DNA from: Pelobacter sp.
GTDB lineage: Bacteria > Desulfobacterota > Desulfuromonadia > Geobacterales > Pseudopelobacteraceae
Assembly (NCBI GenBank): GCA_030824515.1
Contig: JAVBXN010000009.1
Location: 47,858-111,857, forward strand
Direction of reading: 5' to 3'
DNA length: 64,000 nucleotides
The position numbers and the translations under genes are program-made. Numbering within the stretch: the stretch's first letter is position 1; every line of letters begins with the position of its first letter. Under the pieces are notes generated by a model. That model worked only from the letters and a program-made list of their open reading frames with translations. It was not told the origin of the DNA and did no database searches. Shown here piece by piece: positions 37,330 through 47,609 of the stretch.

Positions 37330-38172
37330 TCAGAGTGTTTCGACTACTGCCGTATACCAGTCAGTGCCGGTGGAAATCTGTTTACCGGCATTTTCTGCTT
37401 CCTTCTTGTTACTGAAAACACCAAATACAGTCGAACCACTGCCTGACATCATCGAACCTGTTGAACCATTTTGTATCATAAGCTTTTTAATATCTGCTAT
37501 TACAGGAAAAGCCGGAATGGTTACCGATTCCAGGTCATTGTTGAAGATCGAACAAATGTCTTCAGCTGTTCTGTAAAACTGTGGCAATGTACTCAGAACT
37601 CTTTCGTTTGTCAACTCCAAACTTCTATAAACCCATGCAGTCGATACGTGTACCCCCGGATTGATGATCAGTATCCACACTTTTGGCATATCAGGCATGG
37701 CAGAGAGCTTTTCACCGATACCTTCAGCAAGTGCGGTCTTTTTGAAAATAAAAAATGGAACGTCTGCTCCAAGAGTAACGCCGATCTCCATCAGACGTTT
37801 ATCAGGAAGTGAAAGATTTAATAGTTCATTAAACCCCATCAGTACGGTTGCAGCATCACTGCTTCCTCCTCCTAATCCGGCCGCTACAGGGATGTTCTTT
37901 GTAATTACTATATCAGCGCCCTGATTTGAGCCTGACAGATCGAGCATGATACGTGCTGCTTTCCAGGCAATATTGTCAGGTCCGTCAGGGACTCCATTCT
38001 TGCTGCAAGTAACTGCAACTGTCGGTGAGTCGGTCAGAGTAATTGAAATGTCATCGCACAGGTTTATTCGCTGCATTACCATGCGAAGTTCATGATAGCC
38101 ATCGGGTCGCCTGCGAATGACGTCCAGCAGGTAGTTGACCTTGGCAGGTGCTTTCAGGTTAAGAGTTTGCAC
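37330..38172 (-). CDS. ispE: 4-diphosphocytidyl-2-C-methyl-D-erythritol kinase
   Basis: This GHMP-family kinase of the non-mevalonate isoprenoid pathway has 280 residues. The N-terminus [24 protein letters not shown] and the ATP loop [14 protein letters not shown] (about residues 92-105) identify it; the C-terminal [11 protein letters not shown] is GHMP motif 3. It starts with GTG at 38172, preceded by GGGAG. The tRNA-Gln follows on the same strand. Confidence 0.96.
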   Translation of the reverse strand: MQTLNLKAPAKVNYLLDVIRRRPDGYHELRMVMQRINLCDDISITLTDSPTVAVTCSKNGVPDGPDNIAWKAARIMLDLSGSNQGADIVITKNIPVAAGLGGGSSDAATVLMGFNELLNLSLPDKRLMEIGVTLGADVPFFIFKKTALAEGIGEKLSAMPDMPKVWILIINPGVHVSTAWVYRSLELTNERVLSTLPQFYRTAEDICSIFNNDLESVTIPAFPVIADIKKLMIQNGSTGSMMSGSGSTVFGVFSNKKEAENAGKQISTGTDWYTAVVETL

Positions 38173-38330
38173 GTTTACTCCCGTTGTTGGTTTATAGTCT
38201 GGTTATAGGAAAAATTGACCGGTTTGTCGAGTGTGAAGTTAATTCCAGTATAGAAATGAATTTGACAGAATTACTAGTAGTATGTTACGTGTAAAGTACG
38301 GTTATTTAGTGACAATATTGGAGTGTAGTC

Positions 38331-39014
38331 ATGTTTAAAGAAATTCGTGAAGATATAAATTCTGTTTTTGAACGTGATCCTGCCGCAAGAAATATCATGG
38401 AGATCATCTTCTGTTATCCGGGACTTCATGCACTATGGATTTATCGTGTCGCTCACTGGTTTTGGGTGAATGAGTTTTATTTTCTTGGCCGATTTATCTC
38501 TCATTTAGGCCGCTTTTTAACTGGCGTCGAAATCCATCCCGGAGCCAAAATCGGCAAAAAGTTCTTCATTGATCACGGCATGGGGGTTGTGATCGGAGAA
38601 ACGGCAGAAATCGGTAATAATGTTACTCTATATCACGGTGTGACTCTGGGGGGAGTTACTTGGGATAAAGTCAAACGTCATCCGACATTGGAAGACAATG
38701 TCGTGATCGGTTCAGGATCCAAGGTTTTGGGCCCTTTTACTGTTGGCAAAGGCGCAAAGATTGGTTCGAACTCGGTTGTTGTCAAGGAAGTACCCGAGAA
38801 TGCAACAGTTGTGGGTATACCTGGTCGGGTAGTCATGTCACAGGAGAAGCAGGCAGAGTCACGTCCTGACTTGGAACATGGTAAATTGCCTGATCCTGAA
38901 GCTAAGGCTATTTCTTGTTTGTTTGACCAGATCAGGGAGCTAGAACGAAAATATGCAACACTTGCCGAAGAACATGCAGAACTGAAAAAAAGGCTTGATA
39001 ATGCTCAACAATAG
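38331..39014 (+). CDS. cysE: Serine O-acetyltransferase
   Basis: The 227-residue enzyme makes O-acetylserine for cysteine synthesis. The N-terminal helical part ([20 protein letters not shown]) is the short EpsC-type form. The left-handed beta-helix shows [30 protein letters not shown] with the catalytic His nearby, and [20 protein letters not shown]. The C-terminal 55 residues end in a coiled coil ([19 protein letters not shown]), an extension not present in all homologues. TTGACA at 38262 may be a -35 box, but no good -10 follows. Confidence 0.94.
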   Translation: MFKEIREDINSVFERDPAARNIMEIIFCYPGLHALWIYRVAHWFWVNEFYFLGRFISHLGRFLTGVEIHPGAKIGKKFFIDHGMGVVIGETAEIGNNVTLYHGVTLGGVTWDKVKRHPTLEDNVVIGSGSKVLGPFTVGKGAKIGSNSVVVKEVPENATVVGIPGRVVMSQEKQAESRPDLEHGKLPDPEAKAISCLFDQIRELERKYATLAEEHAELKKRLDNAQQ

Positions 39015-39053
39015 GGCGTTGACGCTTAACTTTAAATCTGGCATATTCTAGCC

Positions 39054-39881
39054 ATGATAAAACGTCAGACAACAATAAATCGTATTTTCAAAGTATCCGG
39101 TATCGGTTTGCACAGCGGTCGTGAGGTTGCCTTGGAGTTTCTTCCACGTCGTGAGTTCGGCATTGCTTTCGTTCACAACGGCGTCACTATTCCGGCTCGA
39201 TACGACATGGTTACTGATACCAGGCTATCAACACTGATATCAAAAGATGGATCTTCGGTATCGACTATTGAACATTTGATGGCGGCTTTCTATTTTTCTG
39301 GTATTACTAACTGTTTGGTTTATATTGACGGCCCGGAAGTCCCGATTCTCGATGGTTCTGCATGGGAATTTTACCAGGGAATGTGGAAAGCCGGTGTTTA
39401 TGAATTTCCGGAGTCTGGAGTGTATCTGAAAGTGCAACGTCCTGTGGAGGTTTGTCACAAGGAGGCCTTTGTAAGAATCAAGCCTCTTAACATGCTGGAT
39501 ATCACCATGTCAATCGAGTTTCGCGCACCGGTTGGCAGACAGAAAAAACGGGTTACAGATGTGGAAAACGCGTTCTCAATCATCAACTCACGCACTTTCA
39601 CTATGGTCGAAGAGATTGAAGCCATAAAGAAAGCCGGCTTGGCCAAGGGCGGTTCGCTTGATAACGCCGTGGTCATTGGCGAGGATGATGTGATTAATCC
39701 ACAAGGGCTGCGCTACAAGAAAGAGCTGGTAAATCACAAGATACTTGATCTGATCGGTGACCTTTATACAAGCGGTTACCGCATCCTAGGCAAGGTTGAA
39801 GCAAGTAGAACCGGTCATTATCTTAACAACTTGTTCTTGAAGGAACTGTTTTCCGATCCCCAGAATTACAGCATTTATTGA
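39054..39881 (+). CDS. lpxC: UDP-3-O-acyl-N-acetylglucosamine deacetylase
   Basis: This zinc enzyme catalyses the committed step of lipid A synthesis. At 275 residues it is a little shorter than E. coli LpxC (305). Zinc and catalytic residues are in STIEHLMAAF (Glu73, His74), HKILDLIGDL (His228, Asp232) and GHYLNN (His255). No Shine-Dalgarno sequence is clear before the ATG at 39054. The end overlaps the end of the convergent AsmA-like gene by seven bases. Confidence 0.94.
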   Translation: MIKRQTTINRIFKVSGIGLHSGREVALEFLPRREFGIAFVHNGVTIPARYDMVTDTRLSTLISKDGSSVSTIEHLMAAFYFSGITNCLVYIDGPEVPILDGSAWEFYQGMWKAGVYEFPESGVYLKVQRPVEVCHKEAFVRIKPLNMLDITMSIEFRAPVGRQKKRVTDVENAFSIINSRTFTMVEEIEAIKKAGLAKGGSLDNAVVIGEDDVINPQGLRYKKELVNHKILDLIGDLYTSGYRILGKVEASRTGHYLNNLFLKELFSDPQNYSIY

Positions 39882-42800
39882 CCGAGTATTACCTCTCCGG
39901 TATCCGTAAACAATCTCACAGGCAATTCAAACACTCTTCTGAATATATTCAGTACTCCCATTCCTATTGATTTGACCGGTATGGCACTTACCGTCGGGTC
40001 TGACCACTTTCCCTTGGCTTCAAAATATGCTGTCAAAAAGTCTTTGTCTTTTCCTGTTAATAACCAGCCGACAATTGGAATCCGGTTGACGACTTTGTCA
40101 ACTGTCTGAAGCGGTTGTACTCCAATCATAAAATTGAGTTCTTCTTTGACTATATCGGTGCTACCAATGATTGAGATGTTGATGGCATCGCTGCTGATAA
40201 ACATGTCCTGGCTCGAAACTGTGCCGTCTTTGACCGCTATGCTCCCTTTAATGCTATTGTAGGGCATGCCGCCTGAAACCATGTCAGGTAATTGGAACTT
40301 CAGTAGTTGGGATATATTCAAAATAGAAAATACTTTTGATAGTGTATTGAATTTGCGTAGTGTGCCATCCTTCATCTGTAAACGTATGTTTCCAAGAGCA
40401 CTCTTTTTGATATCGGACAGATTGTTACCGCGGGCGGTCAGGTCTCCGTGTAATGTTAAGCTGCCCGTTATCTCCCTTGAAATATCAAGGGCAGTCAGCA
40501 GCTTCTCGCAGTTCACCTTGTTGAGGTCAATGGTCAGATCATAACGGCTGTCTTGTGTGCCATTTTGAGCAATTCTGCCTTTTGCAGAAACTTTCCCCCC
40601 GAAAACGCTGGCGTTAAAATCTTGTACATATATGTTTCCGTTTTCCATCTGTGCTGATGCATTCAGTTTATTGAAAACAAGCTTTTTGTAATGCCCGGCG
40701 TCTGCCTGGAGCTTGATCTTATAGTTTGCGCCGGCATTTGTCGAGGGCTGGGATGTTGCTTCTATCGGGGCTATCGAAACGAGATCATCAATATTCAGTT
40801 TGGTGGATGCTATTAAAAGAGTTGCTTCTGGTGACCTGCCGGAGAGATATACTCCGCTGATGTTGAAATTGGATGAGTTCAGGAGCCCTGAAACGCTTTT
40901 AAATGTGTACGTACTGTTCCGTATGGATAAGGATGCATTGAATCGTCTGATGCTTGTTTCAGGGCGTTTTTGGGCCATGTTGATGTCACTCAGGAAGAGC
41001 TCGGGTGATGTGAGAAATATTTCCGCCTCAGGTTCTTGGAGACTTTTTATCCTGCCTTTTAAATTAATCAAAGAATTTCCGTAGCGGGCAGAGATACTGG
41101 AAGTTTCCATACTGTTGCCGCGGAAAGAAAAAGTGCCGTTGATACCGCTTATGGTTTTCAACTTTTCATCGGGTTGCAGGGAAAATGCGTTTAAGAGGAT
41201 GCTGCCATCATATCCCATGGCGCTGAAGTCTTCAGGATTGCCGCTACCCTTGATATGTGCCTGTATTTTTCCACGTGGTTTGTATTTTTGCCACATGGAC
41301 AGAATTGGTAGTGATTCACCCAGTAAAAAAGGATTTGTCTGCAAGTCAAATTCCAGATATGGCTGATTGCCATATCTGAACAGAGCGTTACCGGATAAAA
41401 TCAGGGGTGCCAGGTTGTAGGAAAGGCTGGATAACCTGGTTTCATCTTTTCCGATAATGGAGCTGAAGGTTAAATTGTTTGATAAACCGGCCGGTTTACG
41501 GACTGCCCCTGGAAATGAATAAGATGCCTGTTTAAGATCCCATTCGCCACTGAGGCGGTAGGCTGAATGGTGTCCGCTTCCTGTCAGTTTAAGAGAAGAT
41601 GAGCTGCTGTAATCCAGTTTTGATGCTCCCACGATACCGGCCAGCCAAGCTATTTCCGGCCCACGTGGCAATATATCCATTCTCACCGGATAATCGGAGC
41701 GCTTGTCCGTATTGTATTCGGTGATAGAGCCGTCCAGCTTGAATGGTGATGTCCCGAAAAGGCCCGACATTCCGATCAGATTGAAGTTCTTTCCCTTGAG
41801 TTCGATGATCCCCTTGATATTGTTAAATGTCGGCGCTTTGGGGCCGTAACTCAGAACCGCATTTTCCACCGGTCCGCGAATAACAAGAGTGTTGTAGTTC
41901 TGGCCTATTTCCATATGGGTGATCTGGCTGATGCGGCCGTCAAGGATGCCGGTGTCAAGCTTGAAAACTCCGGACTTTATCTTGTTTTCAACGTAATCCG
42001 CGGCATCTTTTTCAATGATACCGTACGGCACATAGTTCCTGATTTCCTCATATTTGAATGTTTGGGGCGTCGATGCTTTAGCGATAACACGAGGATCTTT
42101 AGATGTGTAATCTTGAATCTGTGTGCTGCCTTTTATACTGAAAACTTCATCGATTGTAACGTCAACCGCGGATATATCTATGAGCTGTTTAGTCAGTTTC
42201 ATCGAATAATTAACCTGCAGCAAGCGCGGAGAAAGCACCGCATGAAAAATGGACGGCCAGTTCAATGTAGCGTTATTTATCTGTATTTTACCTTTGGCTG
42301 TAAATTGTTGCAGTTTCCCCTTGAAGTTGGTCAGAAAACTGAGTCTGCCACCTGGATCGGAAAATGGAATGAAACGGCCAAAATAAGGCCAAAACCGGCC
42401 AATTTCAGCCTGTTTGATGTTGGCGTCACAGTTAAGTTCCGTCTCAAGCAATGATGTCTTGGAGTCCGGAAGGCGTATTGACCCGGAAATAAGTATGTTG
42501 GTTGCCGGGCCTTTTAATGCCGGCAGGTCTGCGGATAGTTTGATATGACCTTTTCTGCCTCGTGCAAGGTGCTCCAGCGTAAGCTGTAGATTGACAAGTT
42601 GCGCAGAAAAGCCGTCTTTATGAAGAGTAAAATCATGCCACCTGATGGTACTCTTTTTCATGATTAAGCGCTTGAATTGTACATGAAGAGCATCTTTATC
42701 CGGTTTCATCAAGTCTTCGATGTTGAGTGTTCCATCTGCATTTCGTATTATTGTCAAGGATGCGCCATTTAAATCGATACTTTTAAACTCTATTTTCTTA

Positions 42801-43105
42801 TTCAGCAGTGGCATAAGGGCTAGATGAACCGAAATCTGCTCGGCGGAAACCAGGTCTGTCTTGCCATCTGGTTCTTTGACTACGAAGTTATTGAATACAA
42901 AGGATGGTCCGAACTGCCAGGCAAACGTTCCGGTTTTGAAGCTAACCTGGCGTTTCAGACTTTTCTGGAGAGATCCCAAAATTTCTTCACGATACGCATT
43001 GACATCCAACAGGTAAGGCAGGAAAAACGCCAGGCCGGCGACAAATGTGATGACTGACATCAAAAGAATGCCGGAAAATTTGATATAGCGGGTTTTTATT
43101 CTCAT
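39875..43105 (-). CDS. AsmA/TamB-like large periplasmic protein
   Basis: The 1076-residue protein has one N-terminal transmembrane segment (about residues 9-32) followed by the AsmA start DVNAYREEILGSLQKSLKRQV. A long beta-rich body with repeated short strands follows, and the C-terminal AsmA_2-type part contains GSLTLHGDLTARGNNLSDI and MKDGTLRKFN. Members of this superfamily (YhdP, TamB, AsmA) are thought to move phospholipids to the outer membrane. Its start overlaps the upstream HlyC-like gene by four bases, so the two are one unit. Confidence 0.85.
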   Translation of the reverse strand: MRIKTRYIKFSGILLMSVITFVAGLAFFLPYLLDVNAYREEILGSLQKSLKRQVSFKTGTFAWQFGPSFVFNNFVVKEPDGKTDLVSAEQISVHLALMPLLNKKIEFKSIDLNGASLTIIRNADGTLNIEDLMKPDKDALHVQFKRLIMKKSTIRWHDFTLHKDGFSAQLVNLQLTLEHLARGRKGHIKLSADLPALKGPATNILISGSIRLPDSKTSLLETELNCDANIKQAEIGRFWPYFGRFIPFSDPGGRLSFLTNFKGKLQQFTAKGKIQINNATLNWPSIFHAVLSPRLLQVNYSMKLTKQLIDISAVDVTIDEVFSIKGSTQIQDYTSKDPRVIAKASTPQTFKYEEIRNYVPYGIIEKDAADYVENKIKSGVFKLDTGILDGRISQITHMEIGQNYNTLVIRGPVENAVLSYGPKAPTFNNIKGIIELKGKNFNLIGMSGLFGTSPFKLDGSITEYNTDKRSDYPVRMDILPRGPEIAWLAGIVGASKLDYSSSSSLKLTGSGHHSAYRLSGEWDLKQASYSFPGAVRKPAGLSNNLTFSSIIGKDETRLSSLSYNLAPLILSGNALFRYGNQPYLEFDLQTNPFLLGESLPILSMWQKYKPRGKIQAHIKGSGNPEDFSAMGYDGSILLNAFSLQPDEKLKTISGINGTFSFRGNSMETSSISARYGNSLINLKGRIKSLQEPEAEIFLTSPELFLSDINMAQKRPETSIRRFNASLSIRNSTYTFKSVSGLLNSSNFNISGVYLSGRSPEATLLIASTKLNIDDLVSIAPIEATSQPSTNAGANYKIKLQADAGHYKKLVFNKLNASAQMENGNIYVQDFNASVFGGKVSAKGRIAQNGTQDSRYDLTIDLNKVNCEKLLTALDISREITGSLTLHGDLTARGNNLSDIKKSALGNIRLQMKDGTLRKFNTLSKVFSILNISQLLKFQLPDMVSGGMPYNSIKGSIAVKDGTVSSQDMFISSDAINISIIGSTDIVKEELNFMIGVQPLQTVDKVVNRIPIVGWLLTGKDKDFLTAYFEAKGKWSDPTVSAIPVKSIGMGVLNIFRRVFELPVRLFTDTGEVILGQ

Positions 43106-44424
43106 TCTACAGGCCTTATCCGAGACATCCTGATGCGTCGAATCCTCCGTCGGTCGACGCTTTCAACAGTGAAAAGTGAGTCCATGAAGGATATGTTTTC
43201 TCCTTGATTCATCAGGTGGCCGGCCTGTGCAAGTAAAAACCCGCCAATAGTGGTATAGGACGCGTCTTCAGGTATCTGGAGACCAAGCACGTGATTTGCT
43301 TCGCGCACGGTCAGCATACCGTCAAGCAGATAGCAACCGTTATCTTCGACAATTTGAGATGGTGACACATCGTCAAATTCATCATCAATTTCGCCGACTA
43401 TTTCCTCAAGCAGGTCTTCCAGCGTGACAATGCCCTCAAAACCGCCGTATTCATCAACCACAAAAACCATGTGTGCACGTGATGACTGCATCTGTTTAAG
43501 CGTGACACTGAGTTGGGCATTTGATGGTATGAAGCGGGGAGGGTGAAGTAGCCGTTCCAGGTTGAATCCATCTGAATCCGGTTGTGACAAAAACGGTTCC
43601 AGATCCCTTCTGACCACAATACCCGCAATGTTGTCAAGCTGGTCGCGATAGACCGGAATACGGGAATAACCCAGTGAATTGAAGGCTTGTCGTGTGTCAT
43701 CCAGTGTTGCGGTAATCGGCAACGCAGCAACGGCATGGCGTGGTATCATTACATCCTGTACTTCGGAATCCGAAAATTCGAATACTCGGTGCAGCAGGCG
43801 CTGCTCATCAGCTTCCAGGGTGCCGCTGGTGTGTGATATGTCTATTATCTGCCTTAATTCCGCAACTGTATATACACTGGTGTGTTCAGCTGATGAACGG
43901 AGCCCAAACAGTCTGACCGTCAGCCTCCCTGCATGGTCGAGCAGTATGATTGGCCAATGGAAGAGTTTATGAAACAGGCGCAGAGGCCAGGCGATGATCA
44001 GCGCTACCTGCTCGGCACGTTCCAGCGCCAGGGTCTTTGGCGCCAGTTCACCTAATACAATATGAAGGAATGTAATCGCGGTAAATGCAATCGTAAAAGA
44101 TATTGTGTGTCGCACAGCATCGGTTAAAATACCTGAAAGCGGTATTTCAAGCAAACGAGCTATTGCAGGTTCACCGACCCAGCCAAGCGCGAGAGAAGCG
44201 ATTGTGATGCCAAGCTGTGTAGCGGATATGTATGAGTTGAGATTATCAAGCAGTTCAAGCAGCACAGAAGCTCGTCGGTTACCCTCAACTATAAGGGCTT
44301 CGATTCGTGAACGACGTACAGCGACCAGAGCAAACTCCGATGCAACAAAAAAACCATTGGCAGCAACCAGCAGACATACAAGCAATAGGTACGGTAATGA
44401 AGAAATCATGGCTCTATTCTCCAT
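43102..44424 (-). CDS. HlyC/CorC (CNNM-type) membrane transporter or regulator with CBS pair
   Basis: The 440-residue protein has an N-terminal DUF21/CNNM membrane domain with about four hydrophobic segments (ANGFFVASEFALVAVRRSRI, LGITIASLALGW), two CBS domains (about residues 205-330; VQDVMIPRHAVAAL, YSRIPVYRDQ) and a C-terminal CorC_HlyC domain (DGMLTVREANHVLGL). Such proteins are linked to magnesium or cobalt export. A second ATG at 44409, with GGAG upstream, may be the real start. It leads a two-gene unit with the AsmA-like gene. Confidence 0.9.
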   Translation of the reverse strand: MENRAMISSLPYLLLVCLLVAANGFFVASEFALVAVRRSRIEALIVEGNRRASVLLELLDNLNSYISATQLGITIASLALGWVGEPAIARLLEIPLSGILTDAVRHTISFTIAFTAITFLHIVLGELAPKTLALERAEQVALIIAWPLRLFHKLFHWPIILLDHAGRLTVRLFGLRSSAEHTSVYTVAELRQIIDISHTSGTLEADEQRLLHRVFEFSDSEVQDVMIPRHAVAALPITATLDDTRQAFNSLGYSRIPVYRDQLDNIAGIVVRRDLEPFLSQPDSDGFNLERLLHPPRFIPSNAQLSVTLKQMQSSRAHMVFVVDEYGGFEGIVTLEDLLEEIVGEIDDEFDDVSPSQIVEDNGCYLLDGMLTVREANHVLGLQIPEDASYTTIGGFLLAQAGHLMNQGENISFMDSLFTVESVDRRRIRRIRMSRIRPVE

Positions 44425-44536
44425 GCAAGAATGTTGATTGTCAACCGCGACGTTAAAAAATGCATCATTTAATAGTCAAAATAGAAGCAAATGTGATATG
44501 TAGTTTGGGTAACTCATTAAAATTCAGGGTGCCAGA

Positions 44537-45280
44537 ATGCTTAATGGTAAAAAGATCATCGTCATATTACCTGCCTACAACGCAGCCAAGACTCTTGAGC
44601 AGACATGGAAAGAAATTCCATTTGAATACGTGGATGATTTGATTCTTGTGGATGATGCTTCACGGGATAATACGGTTGAAGAGGCGCATCGACTTGGAAT
44701 AAGAACAATTGTGCATACCGCTAATCGTGGGTATGGAGGGAATCAGAAAACTTGCTACAGGGAAGCTTTGGCTCTGGGTGCCGACATTGTCGTGATGCTC
44801 CATCCCGATTACCAGTACACACCACGCCTGATACCTGCGATTGCATCAATGATTGCATGGGGTGAATTCGATGTTGTTCTGGCATCACGTATTCTTGGTG
44901 TCGGAGCGCTTAAAGGCGGAATGCCACTTTATAAGTATGTATTCAACAGAGTGCTTACGTTGGCCGAGAACCTGTTGCTTGGGCAGAAATTGTCCGAGTA
45001 TCATACCGGATACCGTGCTTTTTCGAGGCAGGTTCTGGAAAAACTTCCACTTGAAAAAAACTCCGACGATTTCGTTTTCGACAACCAGATGCTGGCTCAG
45101 GTTACATGGAACGGGTTCCGTATCGGCGAGGTGAGTTGTCCTACCAGATATTTCACGGATGCTTCATCAATAAACTTCCAGCGAAGTGTGATATATGGCT
45201 TGGGTGTATTGGCCACATCTTTCCAGTACAGGCTTAGCAAGCTGGGCATAATCCATTTCGATATTTTCTCTGATAAATAG
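44537..45280 (+). CDS. Family 2 glycosyltransferase (DPM/DPG synthase-like)
   Basis: The 247-residue GT-A enzyme has [13 protein letters not shown] at the N-terminus, the nucleotide-sugar Asp in [14 protein letters not shown], and the acceptor region [12 protein letters not shown]. No C-terminal transmembrane domain is present, so it is a soluble or peripheral enzyme. It resembles dolichyl or undecaprenyl phosphate sugar transferases. It is a single gene, divergent from the HlyC-like gene and ended by a bidirectional terminator. Substrate unknown. Confidence 0.88.
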   Translation: MLNGKKIIVILPAYNAAKTLEQTWKEIPFEYVDDLILVDDASRDNTVEEAHRLGIRTIVHTANRGYGGNQKTCYREALALGADIVVMLHPDYQYTPRLIPAIASMIAWGEFDVVLASRILGVGALKGGMPLYKYVFNRVLTLAENLLLGQKLSEYHTGYRAFSRQVLEKLPLEKNSDDFVFDNQMLAQVTWNGFRIGEVSCPTRYFTDASSINFQRSVIYGLGVLATSFQYRLSKLGIIHFDIFSDK

Positions 45281-45291
45281 AAAACAACATG

Positions 45292-45325
45292 AAAAAGCCC
45301 GTCAACTTTCGGTTGGCGGGCTTTA
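45292..45325. terminator. Bidirectional terminator between the glycosyltransferase gene and rplI
   Basis: The arms GCCCGTCAAC and GTTGGCGGGC, flanked by A and T runs, enclose the loop TTTCG (stem 45294-45324 including the A/T pairs). It serves the convergent genes on both sides. Confidence 0.88.
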
Positions 45326-45344
45326 TCATTTATCAGCGTGTTAA

Positions 45345-45788
45345 TCAAGCGGCAGAAACGGTAACCTTGATTGTAGCTGTCACTTCAGGGTGGATTTTCA
45401 CGGTTGCAGTAAAGTCTCCGGTGTGCTTGATTGCATCTTCAAGTACAATCTTCTTGCGATCAATTTCAAAACCTTTGTCTCTCAAAAAGGCGGCTATTTC
45501 CATATTGGTAACGGAACCGAACAGTTTGCCTTCTTCACCACATTTGTGAGTCAGGGTTATAGCCTGAGCTCCCAGCTTTTCGGCAAGCATTTTGGCTGAT
45601 TCAAGAGCTTTGTTTTTCTTATATGCCATCTGCCGTTTGGCATGTTCCAGAGCCTTGGCGTTCTTCTCAGTGGCGGGAACCGCAAGTTTCTTGGGGAGCA
45701 GGTAGTTGCGGGCATAACCGGGAGCGACCTTGACGATATCGCCAATGTGTCCTAGAGTTTCAATGTTTTCGTTCAGAATTACTTTCAT
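45345..45788 (-). CDS. rplI: 50S ribosomal protein L9
   Basis: The 147-residue protein has the L9 N-terminal signature MKVILNENIETLGHIGDIV and VAPGYARNYLLPKKLA, a long connecting helix, and the C-terminal RNA-binding domain (GEEGKLFGSVTNMEIAAFL). GGAG precedes the ATG. It is the last gene of the rpsF-rpsR-DUF2232-rplI unit. Confidence 0.97.
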   Translation of the reverse strand: MKVILNENIETLGHIGDIVKVAPGYARNYLLPKKLAVPATEKNAKALEHAKRQMAYKKNKALESAKMLAEKLGAQAITLTHKCGEEGKLFGSVTNMEIAAFLRDKGFEIDRKKIVLEDAIKHTGDFTATVKIHPEVTATIKVTVSAA

Positions 45789-45818
45789 CTTCTTTCTCCT
45801 TTCAAGCCTGTCAAGTAG

Positions 45819-46781
45819 TTACAGGTTTTCCTGTGTTTTAGGGGTTCTAAAATCGAGCCACAAATCGCATAAACCAATTCCGGCAACAAGCACAGCCAGA
45901 TAGGGCTGTACCAACAACATGATGTATAAGACAATCCTGAGAATTCCTGAAATCGATTGCCTGGATATCAGCACGCTGACGATTGCCATACCTTGAACAA
46001 AATACATGAGTGAAACCAGCAATAGTATGTTCAAAGCCGGCGTTGTTACAAGTGGCGAAGGCAGCAGCATCGAAAAGCCGGACGAAATCAGAACCCAGAC
46101 CAGCAGGTCCGGATTTCTGAATGTGATAAATTCTCCAACATTCAGGTTCAATTGAAAAACTGTGGCTGCTTTCTTTAATAGAGCAAGATTGCATCCCGCC
46201 ATAATTGCAAATATGATGGTGATCAAGGCCGGATAAAGTCGAACCAGCAGATCGGACACAGTCTTCATGGTCTGCTTTACAAGGTCAAGTTCCTCACCTT
46301 TTACGCCACTTTTTTCATAAATTGCAGCTGCCTGGTTCATGCTGGAAGTAATTTCAGCAGAAATCAGTTGCTGAAGATTGATGCCACTCGATGCACTGTA
46401 GAGTAAAATGCCTGAAAATAGTACCGCCAGATTTGCTGCTGTCGTCCAGTATATCGTCCGGCTTCCACTGTATCTTCGTGCAAGAAGTTCCGGCATGAAT
46501 ATCCCGGTTACAGCACACATTCCAAGATAAATGCAACCTGCAAAAAGTCCGAACAACGCGGTTGTCAAAGCTGTTGCGCCCAGCGTTACGATAAATGCCG
46601 GCATTCGGCCATGTATCAATCTGTTGAATGCCGCTGGAAATGGTGCAAGTATTCCGGAAAAAATGCCTATCGGCGGTACAGCCAGATAGGCGGCAAAAAG
46701 AATAAACGAGCCGATCATGCCAATCAGCGCTGATTTAACGCTGGAAACTGTGGCAGAACCGGCTTGTGGTATAAGGCTCAT
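45819..46781 (-). CDS. DUF2232 (YybS-like) multi-pass membrane protein
   Basis: The 320-residue protein is very hydrophobic with about eight membrane segments (for example IGMIGSFILFAAYLAVPP and PAFIVTLGATALTTALFGLF). Genes of the DUF2232 family commonly lie between rpsR and rplI, as here. It begins nine bases after rpsR with no strong ribosome-binding site, suggesting translational coupling. Function unknown. Confidence 0.85.
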   Translation of the reverse strand: MSLIPQAGSATVSSVKSALIGMIGSFILFAAYLAVPPIGIFSGILAPFPAAFNRLIHGRMPAFIVTLGATALTTALFGLFAGCIYLGMCAVTGIFMPELLARRYSGSRTIYWTTAANLAVLFSGILLYSASSGINLQQLISAEITSSMNQAAAIYEKSGVKGEELDLVKQTMKTVSDLLVRLYPALITIIFAIMAGCNLALLKKAATVFQLNLNVGEFITFRNPDLLVWVLISSGFSMLLPSPLVTTPALNILLLVSLMYFVQGMAIVSVLISRQSISGILRIVLYIMLLVQPYLAVLVAGIGLCDLWLDFRTPKTQENL

Positions 46782-46790
46782 CGAGCTGGA

Positions 46791-47114
46791 TTAACCGATA
46801 GCGTGATTGGCTGCAATCGGAAGAAGCGCAATGTTTCTAGCGCGTTTGATCGCCTCGGTAATCTCTCTCTGGTGAGCTGCGCAGTTGCCTGAGATACGTC
46901 GCGGAACGATCTTTCCGCGTTCGGTAACAAAAAAGCGAAGTGTGCGCGGCTCTTTGTAATCGATGGTCAGGTTTTTCTCGGCGCAGAAACGGCATACTTT
47001 GCGGCGCTGGAAAGGGCGTCTTTTGCGAGGGCCGCCGGGGCCGCCAGTCGGGCGCTGGCCAGGGCCGCCTGCCGGGCGCTGATATGAAGATGGGGTTGGT
47101 CTTTCGTCGCTCAT
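46791..47114 (-). CDS. rpsR: 30S ribosomal protein S18
   Basis: The 107-residue protein has the S18 core [20 protein letters not shown] and [24 protein letters not shown] and the later Cys/His (GNCAAH) suggest a zinc-binding form. The first 33 residues are an unusual Pro/Gly/Arg-rich extension ([19 protein letters not shown]). GGAGG precedes the start. It forms a dimer with S6 on the ribosome. Confidence 0.96.
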   Translation of the reverse strand: MSDERPTPSSYQRPAGGPGQRPTGGPGGPRKRRPFQRRKVCRFCAEKNLTIDYKEPRTLRFFVTERGKIVPRRISGNCAAHQREITEAIKRARNIALLPIAANHAIG

Positions 47115-47135
47115 TTTTATATATCCTCCAAGTAA

Positions 47136-47522
47136 TTATTCAGCTGTTGCTTCAGTGGTTGCTACTTCTTCCACGCTCTCAACCGTTTCCACATCCGGAG
47201 TGACAACTTTCTTCTCGGGTACTGAACGTTCCGGCAGATCAGTTATGTTGATGCTCTGATAGCGCAGAACCTTCTCGTCAAGCCGCAGACGCCGTTCAAG
47301 TTCGGCGATCAACGCGCTGTTTCCATCAAAACGGAGGTAATAGTAGCGTCCCCTGGCGGACTTTTTGATTGGGTATGCCAGTTTTCTGATACCCCAGTCG
47401 TCCATCCTGAAACATTCGCCTTTGTAAGACGAAATTACGTCTTGAGCCTTGGTGGTGACGGACTTGATGTCGTCTTCACTAAGCTCGGGTTGGAGGATGA
47501 AAATTGTTTCGTACTTCCTCAT
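47136..47522 (-). CDS. rpsF: 30S ribosomal protein S6
   Basis: The 128-residue protein starts at the ATG at 47522 with AGGAGGA nine bases upstream; the longer frame to 47618 runs through the leader and is rejected. The S6 core is MRKYETIFILQPELSEDDI, then DDWGIRKLAYPIKKSARGRYY and the strand YQSINITD. The C-terminal 30 residues are acidic and rich in Val, Glu and Thr. Confidence 0.96.
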   Translation of the reverse strand: MRKYETIFILQPELSEDDIKSVTTKAQDVISSYKGECFRMDDWGIRKLAYPIKKSARGRYYYLRFDGNSALIAELERRLRLDEKVLRYQSINITDLPERSVPEKKVVTPDVETVESVEEVATTEATAE

Positions 47523-47548
47523 GTTATAAATCCTCCTCACGGATTCTA

Positions 47549-47569
47549 GCTCCGGTCCTACCCGGAACA
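47549..47569 (-). promoter_or_regulatory. Possible S6:S18 autoregulatory leader hairpin before rpsF
   Basis: In the about 80-base leader of rpsF the minus strand reads TTCCGGGTAGGACCGGAGC, which can fold as TCCGG/CCGGA with a short loop containing GGTAGGA. A CCG-containing hairpin in rpsF leaders is a known S6:S18 binding element. I cannot check the covariation, so the assignment is tentative. Confidence 0.35.
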
Positions 47570-47609
47570 AGGAGATTTCGGCACTGGTGCCGTCTTTAAA
47601 AGAACGATC

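Noticed and set aside
38262..38290. TTGACA before cysE as a sigma-70 promoter
   Set aside because: No acceptable -10 box is found 16-18 bases downstream.
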